A program made the translations under genes and the position numbers. Positions 54,872 through 64,000 of a stretch of 64,000 nt of DNA are shown in pieces. Origin of the DNA: Chlorops oryzae (lineage: Eukaryota; Arthropoda; Insecta; Diptera; Chloropidae); the NCBI GenBank assembly GCA_020466095.1, contig CM035806.1, forward strand, positions 113,417,080 to 113,481,079. Direction: 5' to 3'. Position 1 is the stretch's first letter. Every line of letters starts with the position of its first letter. The notes beneath the pieces are model-generated. The model saw only the letters and a list, made by a program, of their open reading frames with translations. It searched no databases and was not told the DNA's origin.

Positions 54872-57335
54872 CTTCCGAGCGTTGAATGCCATGACTATAA
54901 AAAAAAATTTTCCCATGCCTATTGTGGAGGAGTAGATGGCCCGATTAGCAGGGAACGATTTTTTCACAACATTGGACATAACAGCAGGTTATTACCCGAT
55001 TCCTATGAAGGAAGAAAGCAAGCCATTGACAGCTTTAATAACAACGAATGGACTTTTTGAATACCAAGTCATGCCTTTTGGGTTGGTAAATGCGCCGATG
55101 GTGTTCCAGGAAGTCATCATGAAACTAACCAGCCAGATGCGAAGGCCAGAGAACGTGACCAGTTATGTCGACGAAGTTATCCTATCATCAGAAACGGTCA
55201 GTGACGGTATTGAACTGATAGCCGAGTTCTTGGAGTTAGTTCAACGAGCAGGGATTACATTACGTCCGTCAAAATGTGTTTTTCTCGAACACCGAGTGAA
55301 ATTTTTGGGACATATCATCAGCAAGAGTTGTATTAATCCAGGCAATGAAAAAACCAGCAGCGTCATCAAGTTTCCGACCCCGGAAAACGTAACTCAGGTG
55401 CGGCAGTTCTTAGGCCTCACTGGTTACTTTCGCAAATTCATCAAAGACTACCGTATTATTGCAAAGCCTCTAACTGGCTTATTAAAGAAGGAGGTGCTAC
55501 TCCGATGGAACGACGAGGAAGAAGAGGCATTCAAAAAGCTGAAGCAAGCATTATCCGAGAAGCCAGTGTTGGCATTGTATGATGCTCGTGAAGAACATCA
55601 AGTTCATACGGATGCAAGTCAGATTGGTTTGTCTGGAGTTCTGCTCCAGAACGACAACGGGAACTGGAAGCCAGTTCACTATTACAGCCGTCAGTGCAGT
55701 TCAGCAGAGAGGAACTATCCGAGCCATGAACTGGAAGTTCTGGCAATCGTGGAAACATTGGAACGTTTTCGATTTTATCTGCTGGGGACTAAGTTTACGC
55801 TTGTAACCGACTGTAATGCAGTAGCAACAACGAAGGCGACAACTCAACTACGACCACGAGCTAGATGGTGGCTACGGTTACAGGAATTTGACTTCGAATG
55901 CAAGCACAAATCAGGAACGAGTTTGCCGCATGTTGATGCTCTCAGTCGAGCACCCACTGACTCAGTTATGGTCACAGCCACAGTCGCCGAAAGTGTACTG
56001 AAGTTGGACGAGAAGAACCAAATGGATTGGGTTTTTAAGATGCAGCTCCAAGATCCCAAAATACGTCAAATAGTTGAAGTTTTGATATGCGATGAAAGCA
56101 AAGAAGATGATGTTTCAAAACAGATACACCAAGAATACGAACTCCAAAACGGAAGGCTCTATAGGAAAGTCGGTAAGGACATCAAACTAGTGGTGCCTCA
56201 AGCTGTTAGGTGGCGAGTAACAAAAGCTAGCCATGACGATGTTGGCCACTTCGCAATCGAGAAAACTATCGAACGGATTGGTAGACATTTTTGGTTTCCT
56301 CGAATCAGGCGTTACGTCAAGTCGTACATCGCTTCATGTGAAGAGTGTTGCTACAGCAAGGCAAAAGGTGGAAAAGGAGAAGGGCGTCTTCATGCTGCAG
56401 AAGTTTTACCAGTGCCATTTCGAAGCGTGTATGTCGATCATCTGGGTCCGTTTCCAAAGAGCAAAGGAGGAAACGTCTACGTATTCGCAATAGTTTGCGG
56501 ATTCAGCAAGTACGCACTCTTTAAAGCTGTACGGAACACAAAAACCGAGCCTCTGATCAAGATTCTGAGAGAAATCATGAGCATTTTCGGGACACCAATG
56601 AGATTGACCTCAGACCGTGGATCAGCATTCACGTCAAGTCATTTTGAGAATTTCACACGGAAGTATGGAATTCAACATATCAAGACAGCGGTTCGGACAC
56701 CCAGGGCTAATGGGCAAGTTGAGCGGTTCAACCGAACGCTTCTCAACAGCCTGAAATGCATGTCGAAGGATAACAAGGACTGGGACACTTTGCTACCAAC
56801 CGTTCAATGGAGCATCAACTCGCAGAAAAATACGGTAACTGGTTATACTCCTAATGAATTAGTCTTTCATTTCAGCCCGAGAGACGTGTCGATTAATCGA
56901 TTGATACAAGCATTACAAGATGAAGTGCACGACTCGGGTGAAATGTGGTCAAAAAAAGAGCACGCTGTTAACAACATTAATAAAGAGCGGCAAAATTGGA
57001 AAGAACGATACGACGATCCACATCAGGCGCCTCGACACTATGGTGAAGGAGATCTGGTGATGATCGACCATGTTCCAAGCGCCACAGGGCAGTCACATAA
57101 ACTGGAACCGAAATTTAAAGGGCCTTATACTATTGCTAAGGTACTCGACAACGACCGCTATTTGGTGGAAGATCTGCCAGATGCGCAGGTTACGCAACGG
57201 CGGTACTCAAACGTCATCAGTAGCGACCATATGAAACCATGGTGCAGTCTGAGCCCGAAGCTCGAACCAGATGAGGACGAGGAAGACCATGATGATGTCC
57301 AGGAGGACATAAACTCAGAATCGGCCGAGTTGTAA
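54753..57335 (+). pseudogene. Gypsy reverse transcriptase, RNase H and integrase
   Basis: Starts in the +1 frame with ECDIIRPSTSPHAAPVLLV, is broken by TAG at 54933-54935, and then is open for 799 residues. Reverse transcriptase shows FFTTLDITAGYY, MPFGLVNAPMVFQ and YVDEVIL, where the second catalytic Asp of YVDD is Glu. RNase H has QVHTDASQIGLSGVLLQ. Integrase has the HHCC finger (DDVGHFAIEKTIERI, CEECCYSKA) and a DDE core (VYVDHLGPFPKSKGG, LTSDRGSAFTSS, NGQVERFNRTL), then KLEPKFKGPYTIAKVLDNDR. Layout and length are normal for Gypsy. The YVDE change predicts poor polymerase activity. Confidence 0.92.
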
Positions 57336-57530
57336 GGTAGTCGTTGCTCAGCCGTCGTGGAGACGAGACGTGCTCGTCGCCGGTCATGTATTTTTTTTGA
57401 GAATATTTGTATTAAGGAATATCAAACTGTGAGCAGTGTTAAACACAACCGATAGACATTAGGAAACCGTACAAAAACGTAACAATAAAACCATCAAATC
57501 TTTTTATAATTAAAATCGGTTATTCTGACA
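57331..57530 (+). repeat. Gypsy right LTR
   Basis: Differs from the left LTR at three positions within the word GTTAARCACAACCRATAG and shortly after. Confidence 0.93.
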
Positions 57531-57534
57531 CTCA

Positions 57535-58631
57535 TTTATATTTGCAGAACGCCTTTCAAATCGCTAGCTGACACACTTTTGCCCATTTCAATCAGCGTAC
57601 GAAGAACGAAAAACTTCAAGAGGACTAAAAACAAAACAAAATATAATACTCATTCAGTTGCAAACGAACTTAAAATCAAACCTTTTTATGCAACAAAATC
57701 CGCTTCTCGAACTTGTTATATGTTCGGTAGCTATTAACCACCGCACATTTAAGCACTTAGTGAGCGTAAAAGAGACTTTGGAGGCTCTTTATATCTAATT
57801 TAAGTTAAATTTAGTATATTCAAAGGCGAACAATTATTTGGTCTTACCCGAATTTTAAAAGAAAATAGTCGTTTGAGCCAAATGAAATATCGTTTGTATC
57901 GAATGAAGTTTTAAGACCATTGCATTCATTTCAAACTTTTTAATGATTTCCAAATAAAAAGGTCGTTTAGAAAATATCCAAACGTATTTCGTTTAAAAGA
58001 AACTGAACCTAAACGAATTATTTCTTTGGGTATGACAATAATGTACATAAGTATATTGAAATTCATCAGCCTTGAAATTTCACTTCAACCAAAACTTTCA
58101 TATTTCCGTTAATTTTATTAAGACGCTCCAACATCATTAATCAGTAATAGCAAAATATACAGTAGAACCCCATTAAGAATGTCACCTTGCATTTATTATG
58201 CGCTAATTTCTAAGAACTTCGGGCATTCAAGTTTTTGGCTTTTCGCTGTACGAATATGCGAAAATTGAAGAGTAGGTTAAAAATAGCAATAGTCATTCAA
58301 ATCTTACGAGAGTACATAGAAAAGCGAATATTTTCTGTTTCTATTTTGCTACGTTGCCAAATTTCGACAAATTCAAACCGTCAGATGTAATTGATGAATG
58401 AATTTCATATTCGCGCACACTCAAAGTTCTTTCCTTCATTTAGCTACGCTGCCAGGTTTCAGGCGAAATGGGCATGCGTATTTAATGAATGAATTTTTTA
58501 TTCGCGCATTCTTCAAATGACTTCCTCGTCCTGCGCACACTTTCGACCTAAGCCAACGTGTCGAATCATACGCCCAAACACGCAATCGAACATGTTGCAG
58601 CTCGGTAGCTTATAACCACCGCGTATCATTA
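57535..58631 (-). repeat. Right inverted arm, outer piece
   Basis: Reverse complement of 43091-44200, very close match. It ends at the TTA duplication of Harbinger 2 and resumes at 63628-63676. Confidence 0.92.
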
Positions 58632-58840
58632 GGGGCTGTTTACACATAACCGCATTTAGCATTTGCGGTATGAATTTGCGTGTGTTTGTTGTTGTATTTG
58701 TGAACCGCATTTTTCAGCATTTTGAGAAAATGTGAAAAAAATGCGATTATATCCCGAAAAACTATCGATATTTTTAGACTCATCTCTGAAAAAATACACA
58801 TCGCTGTCAAAACATCTGATTCAACAAATACGCTGAGAGG

Positions 58841-58957
58841 ATACTGAAATTAGCAGAAGTAGGAACCAATCGCATCGCCGAACTGGCAAATGAAACAATT
58901 AAGTTTCATTCAAACATGCTTGAATTGTTTCGGGAATATCTTAATAAAGATAAATAG
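58841..58957 (+). pseudogene. C-terminal remnant of the Harbinger 2 Myb/SANT-like partner
   Basis: A plus frame ends with NRIAELANETIKFHSNMLEL and a Lys-rich tail before TAG at 58955-58957. Amphipathic tails like this close Harbinger Myb/SANT proteins. The DNA-binding part is missing. The position, convergent to the transposase, matches Harbinger 1. Confidence 0.5.
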
Positions 58958-59870
58958 AAATTTATGTATGACCTCGATTGAAATGTGATTGAAAGCACCG
59001 TTTTGTTTTAAGTTTTTTATATTAAATTAAGAATGTTTTGTTTTTAGAACGAAGTTCTTTATGAAACGATAGCGACAGGGGACCTAGTCGAGAAAAAGTG
59101 AAAAGCCGCTATAAAATCCGCGTTACCTAAATTGAAGTTCGCAAAAAAGGGTATAATAACCTTTGCAAAAAGAAAGAAATATACATATTTTTACGTAAAA
59201 TGACTTCCTGATGCGGCCGAGATATTATACTTTTTTAGGCGACATTTATTTGCGACGATATCAGGAAAATACAATTAATTATTAAATTCAGAAACTACAC
59301 AGACACATACAAGCATAAATGCATTCAAACAAAACAAAACAATATGTGGTGCTGCCAGACTGAACGTTTTCAGAATAACTCCGATTAGTAGGTTTTTGCA
59401 AATATATAAGGGCATTTTAGGTAGCTTATAATTTTTTTGCGCTATCAAAGTATACGTCAATTCGTACATAATTAAAACATATTTAAAATCATCGTCTGTA
59501 CTCCGGGGGCTGCGGATGTAATATCGGTGTGAAAAATATCGATACTTTAAAACATCTTTATGTATGAAAATTCGCATTTTCGAGACTACCCATTTGCGAT
59601 GGAAAACCCTTTACACGTATGCTTTTTCAGTTCCATTATATTCTGCTTATCTAACTTAGCACTTTGAGGGCTCAACGCTGTTAAAGTAAATTGAAAGGAA
59701 GTAACGAGCTCACTACTTTGAAGAAAGGAAATCAGAGTTGAAATTTCGATGACAGGTCGACAGAAATATAGGAAATGTTTAACTTAAATGCAACCATGTG
59801 AGTCCGATTACTTGTAATAAGCGTATGCGTTCAAGTAGCGAAGGTAAGTCAAAGTAATTATTTGTTTTTA
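58958..59870. other. Harbinger 2 interior, no gene recognised
   Basis: A 100-residue minus frame (59275-59577) shows no family motif. I see nothing else. Confidence 0.5.
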
Positions 59871-60597
59871 TACCCAGCGTAAGCAGGGTATATTAGGGTA
59901 TCTTGTAACAGCCAGAATAACGCTCCGTAGATATAGACATATATATATATATTCTTGATCAGGATCAAAAATTAAATCGATTTAGACGTCCGTCCGTCTG
60001 TCCGTCCGTCTGTCCGTCCGTCCGTGTCCGGATCTCCTCCGAAACGTCTGGACCAATCAAATCGAAATGTGGCACACAGATAAATCGGGTCTCCGAGTAT
60101 GATCTTAACTAAAAATGGAAGACATCCACTCACTGCCACGCCCACAAATGAATTTAATGTGTTTTCAGTAAAATACTTGTAACTTGCGAACCACTCAACA
60201 CATTTCATTGATATTTGGTGTACTGGTAAACTACGAAAATGGACATATCCTGGGGGAAAATGGACGCCGTCCTCCTTGAGCCACGCCCACAAATAAGGGT
60301 TTATCGTAACTTATGAAGTAAAAGGCGTAGACGCTTCAAATTCGCAACATAGGTTGAACAAAGCGAATGAAAGGTGTAGGAAAAACGTTATGTGGCCCGC
60401 CCACTGCCACGCCCACAAATAAAGATTTTTAGTAAATTCCGATGTAAAAGGCGTAAAAGCTTCAAATTCGCAACATAGGTTGACCAAGGTGAACGAAAGG
60501 TGCAGGAAAAAAAGTTATGTAGCCCGCCCAATGCCACGCCCACAATTGGAGATTTTTCGTACCATAGTGCGCCAATAATGTCGGGACGCTGGGTATT
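59871..60597 (+). repeat. mini-me-like repeat, copy 2
   Basis: Ends TACCCAGCGT and ACGCTGGGTA, a 10-bp inverted pair. It holds (TA)n, the linker TTCTTGATCAGGATCAAAAA and a (GTCY)n tract near 59990-60025. Downstream are imperfect repeats of about 120 bp, each with CCACGCCCACAAAT. Confidence 0.8.
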
Positions 60598-61148
60598 TCA
60601 AAGTCGCGCTTGGCCGACTTTAGCTTTCTTACTTGGTTCCACATGTGTTTGGTATTGGAAATTTACTTGCAGCTTTAGAGCGTAGAGCCCTTTAGCGCCC
60701 ATGTCAGTTACATACCAGCACAAAAATATTCTACGGCAGCATTTTTGTCTGTATTTGTATGAAAATTTCTCTTTGAGCTGCAATCAACTTGGGTGCACAT
60801 TCGCTTTAACAGCTTCCTGTTTTTAGTTTTTGAAATAAAATTTCATGGTAAAATGTTCCTTTAACAGCCCTGTTGAAAATTTATCTTTTGAATTTAAAAC
60901 GCTTTCCTATCGACCTAAAATGCCTTTGCTTTGTTAGAATTTTTCAAAAATGTTGATACAAAATTAGTAAGCCTGGTTTAAGCTCTCATAGCGACTATCA
61001 TTTGAAAGTTTAAACCATCAAAAAGTTGAAGCTAGGTTGAAGACGATAAACCTCAATTTTTTTTTTTCATTTCATTTTACTGCATTTTTTATTTCTAGTC
61101 AGTTATGAAAGAATTTTCCTTTTATTACAAAAGTTAAATATGTTTTTA
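60598..61148. other. Spacer between two mini-me-like repeats
   Basis: No gene or element end recognised. Confidence 0.5.
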
Positions 61149-61728
61149 TACCCAGCGTAAGCGGGGTATATTAGTTTTGTGCAAATCTTGTAACAGGGAG
61201 AATAAAGCTCCGGAGATATGGAAAAATATATATAGAAATGATCAGGATCAAAAACTGAATCGATTTAGACATGTCCGTCTGTCCGTCCGTCCGTGGTCGG
61301 ACCTCCTCCGGAACGGCTGAACCAATGAAGTCGAAATTTGGCACACATGCATATGGAGATCCGAGTATGATCCTAAGTAAAAATGGAAGACATCCGCCCA
61401 CTGCCACGCCCACAAATGAATATATTGTGTTTTCAGTAAAATGCTTGTAACTTGCGAACCATCCAACACATTCCATTGATATTTGGTGTACTGGTAAACT
61501 AGGAAAAGGGACATATCCTGAAAAACAATGGACGCCGTCCTCCTCGAGTCACGCCCACAAATAAGGGCTTATCGTAACTTCCGAAATAAAAGGCGTAGAA
61601 GCTTCAAATTCGCAACATAGGTTCACCAAGGCCAATGCAAGGTGTAAGGAAATAATTAATGTGGCCCTCCCACTGCCACGCCCACAAATAGAGAAGCAAA
61701 ACATAGTGCGCTCATAATGTCGGGATGT
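61149..61728 (+). repeat. mini-me-like repeat, copy 3
   Basis: Starts TACCCAGCGT and has the same linker, GTCCGTCTGTCCGTCC tract and CCACGCCCACAAAT repeats as copy 2. The right end is worn (TCGGGATGTTTG). Confidence 0.75.
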
Positions 61729-62257
61729 TTGTTAATAAAATTAATATTTGGACGGCGTTCTTTTAAGAATTCAAGTGTTGTTAAAGACATTCTGATATGT
61801 TACTCAAAAATACAGCAAAAAATTTCGGGTAGGTGCGTTTCTCACGTAAGTGCATAAAATTGTCTGGAAAATAATTGAATGCAGCTAAGCAGAATATACT
61901 GTAACGCATTTTCGCTTGTGAAAAACAGTTGAAAACAACAAACAGCCGCCTTGTATACATATATTTTTCGATTAATAAAAACAATTGAGTTTTGCGAAAA
62001 ACCTTGCTGCGAATTATATTTACTAACATTTATAAATACCATAATGAACTTCGTTCTTATCTGGTGTCCTATGACACAACTCAACTTGTTTTTTTAATAA
62101 AAATGAAGTTGGATTAATTCACTCTTTGTTCAATATATACATAGCAATGGTTTTGCGAATCTGTTCCGCTGATTCATCGAAATAATTTGTAACATTAGCG
62201 TGCTGTGGTTGTCCCCGACCAGAATTGGATTCTGTCTGCCATTTTTCATTGAACTGG
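61729..62257. other. Harbinger 2 interior, no gene recognised
   Basis: AT-rich. The minus-strand ends of transposase exons may reach about 62150, but I cannot read a frame. Confidence 0.4.
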
Positions 62258-63450
62258 CTATTTTGGGCATTCAAAAAGTTGTGCAGTATACAACAGGAAA
62301 TTATTTTTTTTTTTATTGTTGTTATAACTGTTGTCTAAGCCTTTTCTTATTCGTCGGAACTTAGCTTTTAAATGTCCGAAAGCGCACTCAACAACACGTC
62401 TAGCACTTGACAAAGAGTAATTGAAGGTTCTCTGTTCTTCAGTTGCTGCCGTGGCAAATGGATATGGCTTCATCAAATAATGTGAAAACCGAAAAGCCGA
62501 ATCGCCGATAATCACCACAGGAACTTCGACACCACAAATGTTTTTTGAATTATTTTTAAATAGTGGATCTGACTCTATAATTTTCTTCAATGTTGATAAT
62601 TCAAAAATTTGAGAGTCGTGACAACGTCCTGGACAGCCAACATTAATGTATTGAAATCTGAAACTAAATTACCCGCATTAATTTAATGGAATTTTATTTC
62701 GTTCTTTCATCTTACCGATAATCAACCATCGCAAAGAGCACCATAGACTACCATCCCTTATAATTGTAATGGTCTATTGCTTCTTCCCCTACTGGTCGTA
62801 TTTCAATGTGGCAACCATCTAATACAAAAGAATGATGGTTGTGCTATTTTGAATTTTAATGCATTCAATGCTTACCAATTGCTCCGAAACACTGAGGAAA
62901 ACCAAGACTTTGAAAACCTTCCACACACTCATCTATTTTTGACTGCGTTACAAAGCTTGGGGGCAGGTACTCCGGAGCAAGTTGTTGAATTACTTCGAAA
63001 GAAAATTCGTTAATTATGTTGCACACAAACGCTTTAGATACGCCAAATAGTCTCCCGACAGTCCTGTATTCCGCAGACAATCCTAAGGCATACAGGGCTA
63101 TGGCGACTCTCTTGTCCAATGGTACATTGGTAGCTTTTCCACCAAGAAATTAAATAGGTGTCTTTCCATACGAAAATTTTGCCTGAAAAATTCCGCGTCA
63201 TTTTGTTGAACGTCTTCTTCCCAAAAACTGGCAAATCGTTTATGAAAAACACGAGCTTACCTCAATACTCTATTAAAAAATAATAAAAACTTACAAATTG
63301 CCAAACTCTTCGTAGAATACGCTGATGACGACTGATAAAGTCCATTATTTCTTTCATCGTTTGGTCTTCTTCTTCCACCAGTTGTATAAGCATACCCTGC
63401 TCTCGCTCCAAAAGCATCACAATACCACCAAATAATTCTGCCATGTTCAT
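62258..63450 (-). pseudogene. PIF/Harbinger 2 transposase, decayed
   Basis: Minus-strand exons from right to left: an N-terminal Glu-rich block (63450-63262), a helix-turn-helix-like block with DKRVAIALYALGLSAEYRTV (63119-62865), a first catalytic Asp in LDGCHIEIRP (about 62820) soon followed by an in-frame TAG, a second Asp in VVIIGDSAFRF, and Glu in RRVVECAFGHLKAKFRRI (about 62390). A frame break follows in a Lys/Asn-rich run at about 62310. Order and motifs match Harbinger 1. The stop and frameshift show it cannot work. Confidence 0.85.
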
Positions 63451-63627
63451 TAATGTTATTTTTAATAAAAAACTCCGTGAAATATCAACTACTACGATTC
63501 GCCTTTGTTGGAGAGATCAGCTGATTTCAAAAATGCTAAATGCGAAATACTGTAGTGTAGACACCAATTTTAAAAATGCGCATTTTAGGGATGCAAATGC
63601 TAAATGCGGTTATGTGTAAACAGCCCC

Positions 63628-63676
63628 TTAGAAACCTTAAGAGAATCGATTCACTACTTTGGAGGCTCTTTATATC
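63628..63676 (-). repeat. Right inverted arm, terminal piece
   Basis: Reverse complement of 43043-43093: CTTAAGAGAATCGATTCACT then CTTTGGAGGCTCTTTATATC. It lacks a few bases (AACAT) present on the left. Confidence 0.85.
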
Positions 63677-64000
63677 TTTACTCTTTATCTATACTCTTCG
63701 CCCGGACCAGCAGCGAGAGGAAGCTAACTCAAACCTTCTTCAAACACGCTTTTTTGTGTTTAAATTGAATTTTATTTCGGCTGTAAGGACAAAATTTATT
63801 TTAAATTTTTTAGTGGACTCATATTCGGGTCATATTCTAAACGCTGGGAAAGTTTTCTACCATAAAAGTCAATAGTTGCCATAATGTAAAATGGAACATT
63901 GACAAGTTTGATTTAAATTGGCTTGTTGTGACGCTATAGATTTTGATGAAGAATAATTGTTTTTTACTGTTGATTTGCACTCTCCAAACTTAAATGCTTA
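63677..64000. other. Flanking DNA, no gene recognised
   Basis: A plus frame to 63875 shows no family motif. The sequence to the window edge holds nothing I can support. Confidence 0.5.

Larger units (their letters stand above)
52297..57530 (+). mobile_element. Gypsy-type LTR retrotransposon, complete but mutated
   Basis: LTRs of 200 bp (52297-52496 and 57331-57530), both TGTAAGGTAG to TTCTGACA, differ at three positions. CTCA flanks both sides (52293-52296, 57531-57534). Between them lie a leader, gag, and pol in the order protease, reverse transcriptase, RNase H, integrase. The last codon TTG is followed by TAA made by the right LTR start. The sequence after the left LTR (AATTCAGAAGTGAAATAAGC) has no TGG-type primer site that I recognise. 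No env. Confidence 0.92.
58632..63627 (-). mobile_element. PIF/Harbinger element 2, decayed two-gene type
   Basis: Inverted ends of about 35 bp, beginning GGGGCTGTTTACACATAACC on both sides, flanked by TTA (58629-58631, 63628-63630). The 5.0-kb interior has a broken transposase on the minus strand and the end of a partner gene on the plus strand, plus two mini-me repeats. The termini differ from Harbinger 1, so it is another family of the same superfamily. Confidence 0.9.
43043..63676. mobile_element. Galileo/Foldback-like P-superfamily element, multiply split
   Basis: Two inverted arms flank a decayed THAP-type transposase. The left arm is 43043-44788. The right arm is 51694-52296, 57535-58631 and 63628-63676, interrupted by a Gypsy element and a Harbinger element. 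Both outer ends read GATATAAAGAGCCTCCAAAG (inverted on the right). The arms, with inserts removed, are about 1.74 kb, and their lengths agree to within a few bases. Sub-repeats in the arms (GCGGTGGTTATTAGCTACCGA words) recall Foldback structure. Long inverted arms plus a P-type transposase define Galileo in Drosophila. No matching 7- or 8-bp target duplication was found at the ends. Confidence 0.7.

Noticed and set aside
59275..59577. A 100-residue minus frame inside Harbinger 2 as a possible partner gene
   Set aside because: It shows no Myb/SANT pattern. The partner-gene remnant is better placed on the plus strand at 58841-58957.

Overview
The window looks like transposon-dense intergenic DNA of a fly, probably a brachyceran such as a tephritid or drosophilid relative (an inference). 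The reasons are AT-rich sequence, insect-type element families (R1- and Jockey-clade LINEs, BEL and Gypsy LTR elements, Tc1, PIF/Harbinger, P-superfamily, Helitron) and three dipteran mini-me-like repeats with (GTCY)n tracts. I see no convincing ordinary host gene apart from a damaged DUF4806-type gene at 36.5-38.2 kb.

Region by region: 0-9 kb holds an ORF1-like PHD-finger protein, a deleted BEL element on the minus strand, small hairpin elements and two tRNA-like sequences. From 9.3 to 16.6 kb a heptanucleotide array (AATAATA)n is split by a full-length R1-clade LINE on the minus strand with both ORFs open. From 17 to 20 kb there is an LTR with a tRNA-Ser-type primer site and its leader. From 20.1 to 30.9 kb lies one Tc1 element of about 1.6 kb, blown up to 10.8 kb by a PIF/Harbinger element (itself carrying a mini-me repeat) and a full-length Jockey-clade LINE; target-site duplications support both insertions. 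From 31 to 35.5 kb come a Helitron remnant, a 949-bp inverted-repeat element, a purine-rich minisatellite and a 5'-truncated R1-clade LINE. From 36.5 to 41.9 kb come the DUF4806-type gene and a Gypsy pol whose LTR fragment is present in inverted orientation at the end of that gene.

The right third (42.4-63.7 kb) is best read as one large Foldback/Galileo-like element of the P superfamily. Inverted arms of about 1.74 kb flank a decayed THAP-type transposase. The arms were later split by an LTR-type element with a 239-bp minisatellite (TSD AATT), a Gypsy element (TSD CTCA) and a second PIF/Harbinger element (TSD TTA) that itself holds two mini-me repeats.

Removing insertions in order gives a relative chronology: Tc1 before Harbinger-1 and Jockey; Galileo-like element before the LTR element, Gypsy and Harbinger-2; mini-me copies after both Harbingers. 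Identities quoted are counts made by eye on short aligned stretches; family names come from motif recognition without database searches.
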